Shown: positions 46,071-59,380 of the stretch, piece by piece
How the letters are laid out: each line of letters begins with the position of its first letter
Numbering within the stretch: position 1 is the stretch's first letter
Assembly (NCBI GenBank): GCA_013398275.1
Contig: VZSE01006609.1
Location: forward strand, 7,929 to 71,928
Length of the DNA stretch: 64,000 nucleotides
Source of the DNA: Promerops cafer
Lineage: Eukaryota; Chordata; Aves; Passeriformes; Nectariniidae
Reading direction: 5' to 3'
Notes under the pieces: generated by a model
What the model saw: only the letters and a program-made list of their open reading frames with translations
What the model was told of the DNA's origin: nothing
Database searches by the model: none
Made by a program: the position numbers and the translations under genes

Positions 46071-49000
46071 GGAGGGCTCTTCAAGAGCAGTTTGCGTGAT
46101 ATGATAGGCACTTGAAAAACGAAGATGTACCTGATAAAAGACTCTCGTGCAGTCTTCGTGCCTCATTTCATTTCTCAGCTTCTTTCCCCTCCCCAGCCAG
46201 TCTTCCCTCCTGTCCCAAACGCCAAAGAACAGGGGCAAGGAGAGAGGGCAGCATTTCCTGGCCCAGAAGGTTGCCCAGCGTTCAAAGATTGGAAGCTCTG
46301 CTAGCAGGGGTCAGCTGTGTTTCAGGCCTCATCCTGCACAAACTTGCATGGAATCAGTATCCAGCCAACCCTATACTTTCACACATTCAAAGCCACACAC
46401 TTGTACCCTGGAACTGGCTGGAAAGAGCCCTCTACCTGTTGGAGGTTGGAATTTTCCCCATTAGAAGTGGCGGGGAGGAACTGAGAAACTGGGTGCTTGT
46501 AAACTGTCTTGTAAACCAAGACACTACCCTCCTCAAAATCATCCAAACACAGGCACAGACCCAGAGCTCGGTTTCTGGGGGCAGAGACTCCAGGTCACTG
46601 AAGGCTTCCTATCATTTAACACAACCTGAGCCTGCCTGTGTATCAAAACACTGCTCATCCAGGCACCATTCAGAAAAGAGATCAGAAAACTTGTTCCAGT
46701 GCTTAAACATCAATTCAGTGCATGTACATCTGCAATTTGCTGCTGCTACACTCATGTCCTGCTGTAGCTCTGAGTGGCAGAGAACTCAAATCTCCTTTTG
46801 AGCTTCCTTCTTTGAAACCAAGGTGGGAATGAAGAAATAAAGAAAAGTAGCACCAGCCAGCGCCTCACAGCTGGGTCCATCTCTCCCAGCGCTGCTGGTG
46901 TCCTCCCACCCGAGCTGTCAGTGTTAGTGCAGGCACAGGACTAGCAATGCAGAAACAGCCACCAAGAAAATGGGATCTGGGAGCAGCCTCTGTGTTGGGC
47001 TGTGGGTCAGCAGGAATTAAATACCTAAATAGCTTCTTAACAGAATGTATGAAACAATTTTATATTAGTAAGTTCCACAGAGAAGGCTTATGTGAAGTTT
47101 TCTTCAAATTGAATGCAGCTCTTTGAAAGCCTTATCAAGTCTGCAGAAGAGAAAAGACAATGTATTTACAACTGAAAAGGACCATGCAAAATCTCTTATA
47201 GCAGATAAGACAGAACGTGTCACAAAATAATCCCTGAGCTTTGGGCGGAAATATTATCAAAGAACCAACAGGAGGGAAAATGTAGGAGAGCACACACAGA
47301 CAGATATATTGCTGTACAAGTGGAGGAATCTGAGAAGTAAAATAAAGGAAGTGATTTGGAAATAAGTAAGTAGCTGACAGAGTGAGAGCAGAGTGATTTC
47401 TAGCAGCAACACAGCAGGAGACAAGCCTGAAGAAGGCGAGGATGAGGGCGAGGGTGAAGAGGTTAAGCAGCAGAGAATGAAGACATGAGAGAAACGCGAG
47501 AGCAATGCCTCACAATTACACAAAGATTGTTATGTCAGCTGAGATTCTTTGGGGAGCTACATTTTAGCAGCAATAGCAACATGAACAAATACATTAATAC
47601 TACAGACTCCTGCCAAAAACTTTCCCATCAAATGATACACGTCCTCCCCCATGATTTTCTCTCCAGCATTGTGTCTGGAGAGAAAAAGCTGCAATGCTGC
47701 GTTGTTTCACTACGGACCATCCCCTCGACTGAAGACAGAACCAATGCGGGAGCTGCTGTGAAGCACAGGACAACCTCAGCTCCCAGGATCTCTGGGGGCA
47801 GCAGGACCAGGTGGAGGGGGGTCTCTGCAGCACCCCAGAGTCCCTGGAGGGCATCCTGATCCACCCAGGTCCCATCTGCCTGGGTACAGGTCACACACCT
47901 GTGGTCTCTTTCACCCCCTTTCTCCCCGAACTTCTGGTCAGCAGCAGCTCTGGCTGCCACCCACAAATGCCACGAAGAGGAACACACCAGCCCAGGCAGA
48001 GGTCTGTCTGACCTTCCCTGATGAGTGCCCAGGCTAGTTTTGCTGTCCCACATTTCAGTCACAAGCCAGAGTAGCACTTTTGTGGAAGACACTATCCAGG
48101 GAAGGGTGGGAGGAATTTCTAGAAGAGGCAAAACTCAGCAGTGCTGTGAGCCTGCACCAAGGGAGTGCAGAAACATGCCAGCATCTGGCTTACACTGGCT
48201 GGGAATATCTTAAATTTCCAGACTTGCATGACACAGGTAGCCCACCACTACAGACAAGACCCTGTGTTTGAGCACTTCCCCAGCAGAACAGGATTTGGTT
48301 CGTGTGCTTCTGGTGTTGCGTTTGTAAGTCAGAGTGGAGGAACCGGTTCTTGTTTCCAGGAGTTGATTATAAACACAGCTCTAGAGTGAGGGTCATTCAA
48401 GCTCTTCCCTGGTTTGTTGACACTGCCATTGTTTCTGCTGCGTTACTAATCCAGAGGGTTCACACCAGGTAATAAGATAAAGCAAAAGTACTTGGCCAGC
48501 TTCTGAGTCGTCTGCCCACTGAGCTGTTATACACACTGGGGGACACGTGGAGTGGATTCAGTGGATGTGGATAAGCCGAATGAATCTAGACCTGGTACTG
48601 CACTGACCATCTCTCTTAGAGTGGTTCTGTTTTTCTGTCCCCACTCATCAACCCTCCATGGCTACTGCAAGGGAATATCTAGATCTGGAGTGTCTTGCTT
48701 AACAGCACCGCAAATGAACCCTCCTCAGTCACCCCATAAAAATGCCCCTGTCTGGCCCCTGGAGCAGGCAGAGCTGTGGGCAGCAGCAGCAGATGTCCTC
48801 ACCTCTGTCTCTCATTTCTCACAGCTGGGATGAAAAGCAGGGCTAGACCTCGCTGCCATTGAATCCATAGTCACTGCTATTCCATGACCCGGAGGCAGCC
48901 TGCTGTTTGGGCAGCAAGGGTGAGTGGGGTCTGCCAGCACAGAGCTGGGTGGCATCGATTGCCCCTGCTGGCACCGTGCTGGCAACCTGAGCAGCTCTGG

Positions 49001-49600
49001 AAGAGCCACAAGGAGCAGCCAGTGCCCAGCCCTGCCAAGGCCTTTGTTGCCTGTGTTCTTATTGCTTGCCATTGGAAATTTTCCTCATCAGGGACCCTGC
49101 GGGGGATTTTTGGCCCGGGAGTTGGCAGAGTTTTACTTTACAAAGGACCATGCTATTGGGCCATGCCGCCATCCATCTGTGCATACAATGTGCTGTCTGT
49201 GGGTGAGGATGGAGATTTTTCAGTGCTGGAGAGCAAAGATACCGGAGTGGCTTCCTTTTTTCCCCTTGCTTTGATTTTGTGGCACAGGAATTAGGTTTCT
49301 TTCCCCCTCCCAAAACTGTAAACATAAGTTTCAACAGTGTAAAAAGCAGGGATCTTTTTCCCCCCTCTCTTTTTTCCCCAAACAGTTTAGAGAGTTGGTT
49401 TTTTTTTTCCAGTTCACAGCAGAGGAATTTGGCCAAATTTCCTGGTAAATAAAATGCTGGATTGAAAGCATATTTGTGTCTCTACTCACAAGTAGCACAT
49501 GAGCAGCAGGATCACAGGGCTGATGTAATATGGAATCCCATTTCTAAACAGAAGAGTAGCATCCAGCAGAGTTGTTTAAGTCCAGATAAAAGCAAATCAT
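46071..49600. other. Intergenic DNA, no gene seen
   Basis: The longest open frame of the whole window lies here (46112-46801, plus, 229 codons), but it begins at TTG and its only ATG is close to its end, so it is not a credible vertebrate coding region as it stands. A GA/GGA-rich stretch lies near 47431-47460. Frames at 47485-48131 overlap on both strands. Confidence 0.6.
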
Positions 49601-51640
49601 TAAGGTGGAATCAAAAAAGTTAACACAGAGCAAGAATACAGAAGCAATATTGAAAGTAATGAATTGCTTATGAAAAGTCAGAATCTGGGAAACTGTTCAC
49701 TGTTTAAACTTCACTGTGTCTTTTAATCACTTGTTCAAGTAACACCTTAACAAACTGAAACTGTCCTTTTTTGATGGCCATGTGAATTAGATCACATTGT
49801 AGACGGCAGCTGTGCTAATTCATCCATGCCAGCAGCCTGTCTGCTGAGATGATAGCAAGCTTCCTTCAAAACTGCTACAGCTGTGCTGGTTTTGCATAGG
49901 AACTTCTATTGAAGGCCCTAAAAAGGGAGAACAAAACCTACCAGAGTACTATAGCCTTAAAAAAACCTGACAGAAATCTCCATTGGATAACTTCAAACAC
50001 ATATTAATTAATGGTGCTGTTTTCCGCAGTATATTTGTGAAGAATCTGGATATTACACTAACATAGCAGAGCCCTTCCAGCATATCAGGAAGCTTTCTGA
50101 AGGCATAAAATGCTGGTTTGGTTTTAATTCTTCTGTCTCAAAAACAGTGTCCATTTTATACCAGTTTAACCTTATTTTTTGAACCAAAATATGCTTATTT
50201 ACTAGAAGACCATGAAAAAAAATATTTCAGATGCCTTAGTTTCCTTTTGGAAAACTTCTGGAGGGACTAAGTTATTCAAAATCATCAATTAAAAATTTTA
50301 CTTGAAAAATACTTTGCTTTTTAAAAAGCCCACTCTCCATTGTCTGTAGGACTGCAGGAGCTGCTGACCTCTTCTAGTGCTGTTGTAACTTTGCAGATCT
50401 GAAATCCCTTCTAAAAATTTATCTTATGACATAAATTTAACAAAATACTCAAAACAAATACTCAAACCCAAAATACAATGATTTCAGTAACCTGATAGAG
50501 TTGTGTCCGTGGCCTCTAGAACTGGGTGGGTTTCTGTAGATTACTGTAAGGCTCCTTGGTCTGTGCATGGTGTCAAAATCAAAGTGATCAATAAAATCGA
50601 ACACTTGTAGAATTTGTAACATTGGTAATAATTCAAGCATTTCCCAATCAGGTGGTAGATGGAAAGTACACTGGTAAGATTTACTGCATTTTACTGAAAC
50701 CCAAAACAGCTCAGTAAGTAATTCTAGCTTGGAGACTGGGAGTAAAATAGGGACAAAGGTCAGAGACTGGCATAGACCAAATAGCCCATCTTTTCAGCAT
50801 CTTTTCAGCGTCTTCACACTGTATACTTCGGGGTGATGGTCAATAACTGAATTCTCAGTTACCTGTGGATGATCCCCCCTTTTTTCCCCACTGAACTTAT
50901 GGTCTTCTGAGTGGCAGCTGAATTGGTTATTTAGAAAGAATGGATGAAGGGCTCACTTGGAGGGCAGGTCAGCACTGTGCTGCCACAAGCAGCCTAGGCA
51001 GGGACTGTAACTCTGTCTAGGTGTGCCATGACAGGCACTTTGTGCTTGTTCTGCGGTCATTGATTGGCACCTCTGCTTCAGGCAGGAGATCTGGATGACA
51101 ATGAGGCACTTGGACGTCCAGCCCACCTTCTCCCTGGTTCCATGGTGGGCCATGTTATTGGACACATTTCACTGAATAACAGTTTTGTCATATGGCCTTT
51201 TCCACTTCCACAAAAGATGCCAGGCCAGCCACCTTTCAATGCCATCCAGCATGCAAAAATGTAAACAACAAAAGGGAAGGCACAGCAGTTTCGGTCTGGA
51301 GGCTTTCCAGGGTCAGCAACCTGCTTTGAAGCAGGGTTGGCTCTCCTGGATACTGTCCCAAGGCAACAGCACAAAAGAAAGCAAGTGCTAGTGAGAGTAG
51401 AACCACCCCATTCACAGGAAACCTCAGCCTGGGTTATGACAAGAGGTGTGAACGTTCACCAGGCTTCCCACTGCTCTTTTGCCATGTATTTGCCCAGCTT
51501 TACGGAGGAGAACTCTCATAGGAATCTGTGCTCTGTAACAGGGTGTCAGTGAATACAGGGCCATGTAGCCATAATGGGCCCCCAGGTGATCCTGCCTGTC
51601 GCTGGGTTGCCTGTAGAAGTGAGACATGTATAATCACCAG
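49601..51640. other. Intergenic DNA, no gene seen
   Basis: AT-rich, mostly featureless. Frames at 50953-51627 overlap on both strands and have no domain. Confidence 0.6.
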
Positions 51641-51930
51641 AGGGGTTTTCTACACACTCAGTCATAAATAATTAAGAGTAAGCTGCCTTCCTCAGCCCAC
51701 TGAAGGGAGATAATGTCATTTGGCTCAGGTCTGGGGAGTTTTCATTTCACTTTGGAGTGGCTTCAAAAAGCCTTATAAATACATTGCAATGAAACAGTCA
51801 CCTGAGGACAGCTCTAGCAAACAAACCGATTCCTACCTGAGTCTCCCGGGCAGGGATTGTAATTAGTGCAATAATCCATGTGGCAAAAAATTATATGGTA
51901 ACAAATAGTAATTGCTTGCTGGGAAGGGTA
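51640..51930. promoter_or_regulatory. Candidate conserved noncoding element
   Basis: High-complexity DNA with GTCATAAATAATTAAGAG, GATAATGTCATTTGG, ATTGTAATTAGTGCAATAATCC and TAGTAATTGC. The paired TAATTAG / CAATAATCC cores and absence of repeats suggest an enhancer. Composition-based. Confidence 0.42.
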
Positions 51931-54900
51931 AGGATTGGGAGACAAAGGGAGGGGATGAATGAGTCAAATCCTTTAACTGCTCAGAGAGAGTGGTGGGAGG
52001 ATAAGAGCAGAAATAGAAACACATTTAGGATTCAGTTCTCCAGGGAGGCTGTAACGGGTTTGTTAGCAGAAATGCTCTCCCACTCAGCACGCTGCTGAAA
52101 CCACACAAAACCTGGTGCACCTGCATTTTCCACTGCACAATTGTCGCTTGTGGTCACAGCCTCCTGACACGCTATTCCTAATTCTAGGAATGTCAGAAAA
52201 ACGTTTCTGAGCATGCATCTGTTGCACACTCTTCTGATGCTGAAACTCCTGTTATGTAACACAGATATTTATGAATGTTTTTCCATAGCATGACTGGGAA
52301 ATGTAACCTTTTCAGATATACACCTTTCACCATGCTGCAGCCAGCTGTGAAATTCTAGCAATTCCAGGATATTACCATTCCAATTTAAAATGGAATATTT
52401 GTGTAGATAGCTGTTTTCCTTTCCCTTCTTTTCCATTCTTATATGCATATGCTCACCTTTCAACAATATATGTGCATATATCTTTTTTTTTTTTTCCTTT
52501 TTCCAGCCTTCTCTTCCTAGGCAATCCTAGGTTATGGTTTACACGGCTTTACATCCACTCAAGGCTGTAAAACATTCACCACACCTTCAGATGCTTGTAA
52601 ATCTTACGGTGGAAGGCAACACTAAATATTTTATTGAAGACAGCATATTTGATTTTTGCCAAAGTGCAGAACTTTACTCCTGCACAAGGGTTTACCCTCA
52701 CTAACACATAAAAGACAGATGTGCCACATGAACCTGTGGCTTTATCGAAAGTCCACTAGTGTCACTCTGAAGAGCAAAGGAGAGGGGAAGAAATGTTGAT
52801 GTTTATGTGAATGCTTGAGAGGAAGAAAAGAAGTCTGATTTGCCTGCTAGGCTGGCAAATTCTTGATCTTTACCTGATCATTTCTGCCTATTTTCTCCTG
52901 CTTCTGCTTTTTTTGTTTCCCTTGCCCCTTTTTATATTTCTCTCTGCTTCATGTTTCAAGTCTTGTTTTGGTTGGGTGCTATGTGTGAAGGAGAGGCAGG
53001 CTAGTAACAGGACTGTGTATTTGTCAATCACAAACTCTTTCACTGAACAAAACAACTGAGGTATTAGAAGCAAATTAATGATAACATTCACTGTTAGATG
53101 TCAAAGCTAGGGCCATAATTATTATTTTGTTTACTGAAAACCTAAAAAGTAGGAGAGGACAGGGCAATTTGACCTACACTTAATGCAAGGGATCAAGCAG
53201 CAGAAATTTGAGTGCAGTACTCAATGAATTGGTGATTTTAGCTACACTGCAGCCCCTCCCTGACCCAGGCTTCCAATTTAAAATTTAGATACTGCTTAAA
53301 ATATTTCCCAGAGGTAGGAGTTTTAATGTAGTCATGTCCTTTCAGGAGTTAAGCACACACTACCACATTGGGAATTTTTCCTTACTGTGTCAGTGGATGA
53401 AATTCAGCCTCGAGCTGCACCCATCAGATACACTCCCTCTTACTCATTCCTGCTTCCTCCTACTTACTCCAGACATTGCCATGCATTTGGTCTGTTAGGA
53501 GTTCCTCCTTGACACTTCCACCTCTACTTCCCCTAAATCCATGGTAAGTACAAATCTTCCTAGTCTGAATATTCTCCTGTCTGTATCTCATGTTGTCTTT
53601 GGTCTCTGCTAGCACAGCTCCTTTCTAAGGGTTCATTTTCTCACAGTGAAGCTGAGTCTTATTCCGTGCCGTACAAATTGCAAATACTTAAAGCATGAGG
53701 ATGAAAAGTACTTCTGTGTATTTTGAGGCTAAACTGCTGATTGCTGCACAGTCTTTAAATATCACAGTGGCAGTGGAGAGTGCTCAAAAAAGAGGATACA
53801 GGCTGAAACCTGTAGAATATTTACTCTTGAGGAAAGATCCCAGGTATTAGTCAATTAGGAAAATGGCTTACCTTTCTCTCTTTCCAATTTCATTATTACT
53901 TTCATTTAAACTTATTTAACACTGAGTTGTCCTTTCTGCATGATACTGTAATGCAAAAGGAAAAAAAAGAAGAGAAGGGTCTAAGCTGAGTTTTCAGGCT
54001 TCTTAACTCTTTACCCCTTTGGAAGATTTGTTTTGGTATGGGGATGGGCTGCCTCCTGGAGCATCTGCTTGCTAGCATGTACTAAACATTTCAGAGCAGT
54101 CAATCCCTACACAGGGAGCTCCAGGTAGCCTCCCTTCATCTAGCCAAGGCAGGTGAGGTCTTAGCAGAGCAATGATCCAAATCAGACTCTTCCTGCAGCT
54201 TTTGTCAGAGGACAGAAGTAATTATCATATTTCAGACAAAACAAAATCTATTTCAACACTTACAAGGTATTACTTTTAGTCAGACACTTCATCAGCAACC
54301 AGGGGAATAATTATTTTATTATTTTCTCAAAATCAAAATCCCCTCGTACCATATGCTGAACCTAGCTGATTTGTTTTCTTTTGTCCTCACAGCCTTGGTC
54401 CCACAAGGAAAAAATGTTCTATATTCTGATCAAGGAGGGTGTTCCAGAGAAAATCAAGCTTGTGTGCTTTGTTCTGAAACAAATAATTAGGATGTTTTAA
54501 AAATATTCACTAATGAGTGCCATAGCCTGAGAGCCAGGGGAGAAAGAGTTTAAAGGGTGTTGTCATATGATGACCTAAAAGTAAATTGTAATGCAGAAAT
54601 CATTTGCTATGAGGTTATTTCAAGTTTTCTGTTAGAAAATTTATTTTCATTTTATTTACAGAAAATGAGCTTGATGGAGTCATGGAGCCTCTGTTACAAG
54701 AAGCCCCAAACTTACTGAAAACACTCTCCAAACCAAACACTTTCTCTCCCTGTTCAGAAAACATTACTTGTTTCTAGGCTTCTACTTTTTTTGGTTCTGT
54801 TTTAATAGCTAGGAGATCACAGCAGAGATCACAGACTTGGATTTCAACCCTTGGATGCATCTGGGGAAGAGAGGAGAAAAAAGACTGAACACAGAGGGGC

Positions 54901-55411
54901 CTGGCAGTTTGGGTGGTATTATAAAAAAAAAGTATTCAGGCAGAGTGTAGTGAGAATAGTGGTTTGAAAATACAGCCCTGAAGGAAGAGTCTCCAGAGAA
55001 ACAATGAGAAAGGAATAAATAAAAAGAAAGTTATAAATTCATCTATTTGCTCTTCCCTGACCCTTGCTTTTACTCCTCTTCACAGCAACTACCCTGGGAA
55101 AGGCACAATGCTTTCTCCTGTCACAATATTGAGAAAAATTGAAATGGGGAAGAAAGACCACCAGATGCTTTATTGTCTTAGGCGTTTCCACATAATTAGC
55201 TGGGAATAAAGCTCCTCTGCATGGTTTCATTGCATTGAATGAACTTGGATATTGCTACACAGTAGTGTGTTTTATGATTCATGCTCTGTTATCCAGCAGC
55301 TTTTTGAAAACTGCCAGCTACTTTATCACTGACGGCCAAGCCTGGGCCTACAACTTAAAATGCAGCAATGCAAAGTTAACTGTGCATGACAGATGTCCAT
55401 GAAATTGTTTA

Positions 55412-55457
55412 ACACACGCACGCATGCACACACCACACACGCGCTCGTACACACACT
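55412..55457. repeat. Degenerate (CA)n microsatellite
   Basis: ACACACGCACGCATGCACAC and following CA-rich sequence, interrupted by CG and TG steps. Ordinary microsatellite. Confidence 0.85.
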
Positions 55458-55475
55458 CTCACAAAGCTGCCTCTT

Positions 55476-55520
55476 GCCTCCCTACTCTTTCCACTGCCTC
55501 CCTACTCTTTCCACTGCCTC
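55476..55520. repeat. Perfect 20-bp tandem duplication
   Basis: CCTACTCTTTCCACTGCCTC occurs at 55481-55500 and again, identical, at 55501-55520, preceded by GCCTC. Identity of the copies suggests a recent slippage event. Confidence 0.92.
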
Positions 55521-56959
55521 TCTCACTGAGTGTTCAAGCTCAGTTTTAAATGTAAATAAAAGCTGGGCACTTCTGGAGAAGAAATTGTGAGTGCACGCCA
55601 AGGACCATGGGTTGCTGCAGGAATTATAGGCTCTACCAGGAAACTTTCCAGAGAGTCTGTGAGAATCCTGAAGGCAGCTCGTCGGAGTGCACTGAGATGG
55701 GGACAGGTCTTCTCCTCTTCCTCTACCCTTCCTCTTCTCTCCCTCTCCTGTCCCACAGACTTCCTGCTTGCACCTCTCTGCAGATGGGAAGCTTGTGTGT
55801 GAGGATCCCAAAATACTGAAGTTCTCAGCACTGCCAGGGTTTTACCTCAGAAGCACCAGCTCCAGAGGAGACAGTCAGAGAGCATAACCTTTCTGCCTTT
55901 GCACCTGGTACCTAATTGCCCACTGGCTTCCCTGACAGAGGATTAGGATCACAGGGTCTACAAAACCTTCATATGAGGTTTTCCTCCTTTGAAGAGAACT
56001 TGGGGTGCCCTCGTTGGATTTATTGTGTAGTTGGATGGTATAAACTGGGCCAAAAGAAGCAGACTCCCAGAGAGGAGCTGAGTTCTGGGCACACAGGGAG
56101 GAGCTCACACTGGCTCTGTGCAGAGAGCTGCCTGGTGCCTGGCACCCGCTCCTGGGAAGCATGGGCCTGTCCCTGCTGCCCAACCCACTTGTCAAGCACC
56201 GTGGCTTGAAGAGAGAGGGGGGTGAGCATATCCCTCTCCTTTCTCTGCCTTCCATGAACAGCTCTATTGATTGCCATTGGGTTATTAGCATGGGAAGGTG
56301 GTACCCAGTGTGAATGCAAGTGACAGCAGCGAGCCAAAAGAAAGGAAATGGGGAATCAGTTCCCCTTTAGAAGGAGAGCCGAGAAGTCCCCTGACCCAGC
56401 TTGGACTCACTTTGTATTCTGGAAGGGATGAGCCCTTTCCCCAAGGTTTACAGGGTGCTCTGACAGGCAGGAAATAAACATGAAAAACCTTCCCAGTGCT
56501 CGGCAAATGGAGGCTAGGGGTACATGGGAGAGCATCAGATGAGTTTGTCACATCACAAAAAACACCCACAACAAATGAACATGCAAAAAAGATAAATCAG
56601 AACCAAGAACAAAGCAGAGAGGTTTACACTCTCCATTTACTTAAGTCTAAACAAACATGTAATTCACTTCTGTTTAACTTCAAGGTATTTTGCAAGGAAA
56701 GAAATAATTCTGCCATGGGGAATGCTGGGCCAAATTCTCTGCCATTGTGCAAGCATGCTTTTGATTTCACAGAGATGGTTCATCTCCTGCTTAGCAATTT
56801 GGGCTTGTGCCTCCGTCTATTAAAAGCATCATAGGACTCAATCTTCAGTAACCTACATCCAAGTCCAGACCAAAGAAGATGGTCACAGTTTTCGGCAGAC
56901 CTCGGTGTAACTTCTAGGAGGGCTCTTGGAATGGGAAGCAAGAGGCCGGAGTGACAGGT

Positions 56960-57560
56960 GTCACTGATGCAATTTTCCCACGAGATTTCTTTTTAAAGGG
57001 TATTTTTTCTAACTCAGACTCATTTTCAATTGCCTGAGTAACCAGTTCTGTGATTCATGCTCAGATCTTATTAAAGCTTATCTGATATAAGGCAGCCAAT
57101 GTCCTTCAGAAATATCAAGAAAATTATCTGCTTTTGATCTTTACTAGGGGGGAAAAGACCAGTCACAGCTCCCAGCTCCCCGTCAAAGTTTCCGCTCCTT
57201 TGGCAGAGCATAAAGCAGCTCAGCAGGATGGCAATTCCACAGGGTGGGATGCTGCATATGTGCCTGCATGTCTGCATGCCTGCCTGCGTGTGTGTGTGTG
57301 TGCCTGCGTGCGTGGGGCCCGTGGGTGGCCTGCTCAACATTTCGGTGGATGTTTCATTCCCACCCCTTTTACTACGACCCTGGTCAGGCCACTTTTATGC
57401 CAGTGACAGCTTCATGAAGCACAAAACATGGAGCAATACATGGCATGAAATTGGCAACAAAGCCGAGCAAAAGAAGGAACAATTCTCTGGCAGGATGTGA
57501 TCACAATATGGCTGATTGGATCTGGAAGCAGATGCCAGCAGCGGGTATTGTCCCAGTGAC
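56960..57560. promoter_or_regulatory. Candidate conserved noncoding element split by a microsatellite
   Basis: Non-repetitive blocks lie on both sides of a TG/TGCC repeat: GATTCATGCTCAGATCTTATTAAAGC-type sequence to the left (given in part), and ATGGAGCAATACATGGCATG with CACAATATGGCTGATTGGATC to the right. CpG occurs in CGTCAAAGTTTCCGC. Called by composition. Confidence 0.4.
57254..57314. repeat. TG/TGCC compound microsatellite
   Basis: TGCC and TGCA tetramers surround a pure (GT) run at 57288-57302. It lies inside a candidate regulatory block. Confidence 0.9.
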
Positions 57561-57699
57561 TGAAAAGACATGACCCCCGAGGTACAGAAGACAACGAGGC
57601 CCTCCTTATGAACCACAGGGGGAGGGGAGAAGAGGTGAAACCAATGAATAAATCAGGCGATGGAAACAGGGGAGAAAAGAAAATGCTAAAGAGGACTTT

Positions 57700-58340
57700 T
57701 ATGGGGGACAGGGGCAGCTCAATATGCAAGAGCGTTGCCTCCCCAGCTAGCTGAACACTTGCTCAGACAATGGCTTTTTAACAGATGGGAGCCCAGCTGA
57801 AAGGGGCCAAGTTTTGTGCAGTTGAGAATCCCTGTTTGTTTAGTCTGCTGCTGCCCAGGCAGGTGTCTGCAGAGAGGCAATCCAGCAGGTTAAGTGTCTC
57901 AGGGGCGGTTTAAGACAGACAAGCCTGGTATCAACTAGGACTGGTTTTATTGGCAGGGGACTGATCTTGTTAGACTTGTTTGTGAAGCCCTCAGGGAGGA
58001 GACGAAAAAAGAGATCTCTTCTCTCCCTTCCTTCTAAAGACAGATTTTCCTGGTCTGGGCAATCAGGCCCTTGTAATAAACCCTGCCAGTAAGGCAGCTT
58101 CATGTCACAGCTACCGACAGGGCACAAAACACTGCAAAGGAGCACACAACCTTGCAACAGAGCACATTACATTGCCACTTGCAATGTCACAACTCTTGAG
58201 TTCCTACACACACTCCTCCTTTTTCTCCTTTCCTACAATGCATTTGATAACTCAGTTGTTTACTCTACAGTTTTCTGGATGGGCTTCTTCATCTATTTCG
58301 GCATTTACTGCAGATCATTGAAATTCGACTCACACGGCTC
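57700..58340. promoter_or_regulatory. Candidate conserved noncoding element (weak)
   Basis: Non-repetitive, moderately GC sequence includes GGGGCGGTTTAAGAC, GGTTTTATTGGCAGGGG and, near 58170, an inverted pair: CATTGCCACTTGCAATG has CATTGC and GCAATG arms. The right part (58220-58330) is ordinary. Edges and status are uncertain. Confidence 0.3.
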
Positions 58341-59380
58341 CTGACCTCAGCGATGTACAATTCTCCCCTGCAGAAAAAGAGATGCAAGCATTCTCCTCTG
58401 GTAACGATGACACCCAGCTAAGAGGACTGGTGGGGTTGATTTTTCTTCAGTCATACAAGCACACAGAAAGTAAATGCCACATAGAGGATTGGGAGACCCT
58501 GGCATGTAAGTGTGGGAGGGGTGTGCTGGACCAGCCCAGAACAAGTGAAAACCTCAGTCACTCCCGAGATACAAGCAGAACCCAAGATGACACAATTTTC
58601 TTGCACCACCCTGTCCAAAATAGCAAACTTAAAACAACATGGATCATGTAAGGGACACAGAGGATGAGGAGAAGGGAAGGAAAACACACAGAGCATCATG
58701 CCTGTGTGGCAACAGGAGCATCACCTTCCCTCATGCTGGATCACAACAGTCATGATAGTCCTGAATCTCAAACAGCTGAAGGGAAGGGTGAAGGTACACC
58801 CACATTTCCATATTCCTACTCATGCTATTGACTTGCTAGGTGACTTCAGACAAGAGACATCACTTCTCTGTGCTCTCATTCCCCTCTTGCCCACCACATC
58901 CTTTCTCTGCTTAAAATGTAGCAGCTGTCAGATTTGGTAAGAGTATGGATTCTATACTCCCAACAAGACTTCCATCCCAATTCAGCTATTTCTAGTTATT
59001 CTTCCTTTCAAGATTGTGAGACAGCAACATTTCCTATGCTTTTTGACCTTGTTACGTGCTCTGGAACTTTTCTGTAATTATGATTCCCAGTGAGAAAAAA
59101 ATCATTGCTCTAATTTTACCTAAGCAGCCTTCCAGAGGATAAACAAGGATCATTACTTTTAGGGATACTATGGTTCTGTGACTTAATCAGGTCCTTTCTG
59201 CCCTAGGACCCCCTTACAAATCTCTCCTCCACCTCCAGATCTGTTTTGAAAGCAGAGCGGGGAAAGGTTGTTTCCTATATATACACTAGGCTGCTGCAAG
59301 GCTACTGAGCCTACCCACAAGAGATTTGCAAAAAAGTGTGAAAGCAGTACTCACTATAGTGAAAGATTCCTTTCCCCCTT
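58341..59380. other. Intergenic DNA, no gene seen
   Basis: Frames of 65-89 codons overlap on both strands at 58347-58699. No domain, repeat or RNA gene is recognised. Confidence 0.6.

Larger units (their letters stand above)
51931..56960. other. Intergenic DNA, no gene seen; several simple repeats
   Basis: No gene is seen over about 5 kb. A MORE-like ATGCATATGC lies at 52443-52452 and a 13-T run at 52483-52495. CA-rich and 20-bp tandem repeats near 55.4-55.5 kb are listed separately. Frames at 55482-56337 lie on both strands with no domain. Confidence 0.6.

Noticed and set aside
46112..46801. Longest open frame, 229 codons, plus strand
   Set aside because: It begins at TTG, not ATG, and the only internal ATG is close to the stop. 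Composition is not protein-like and no domain is recognised. A vertebrate gene would not be called from this.
55412..55457. CA-rich tract as a CRISPR-like or satellite array
   Set aside because: It is a short degenerate dinucleotide repeat with no repeat-spacer structure.
57840..58157. Minus-strand 105-codon frame as a gene
   Set aside because: Cys/Leu-rich composition without domain or conserved start; stops are simply sparse in this moderately GC-rich DNA.
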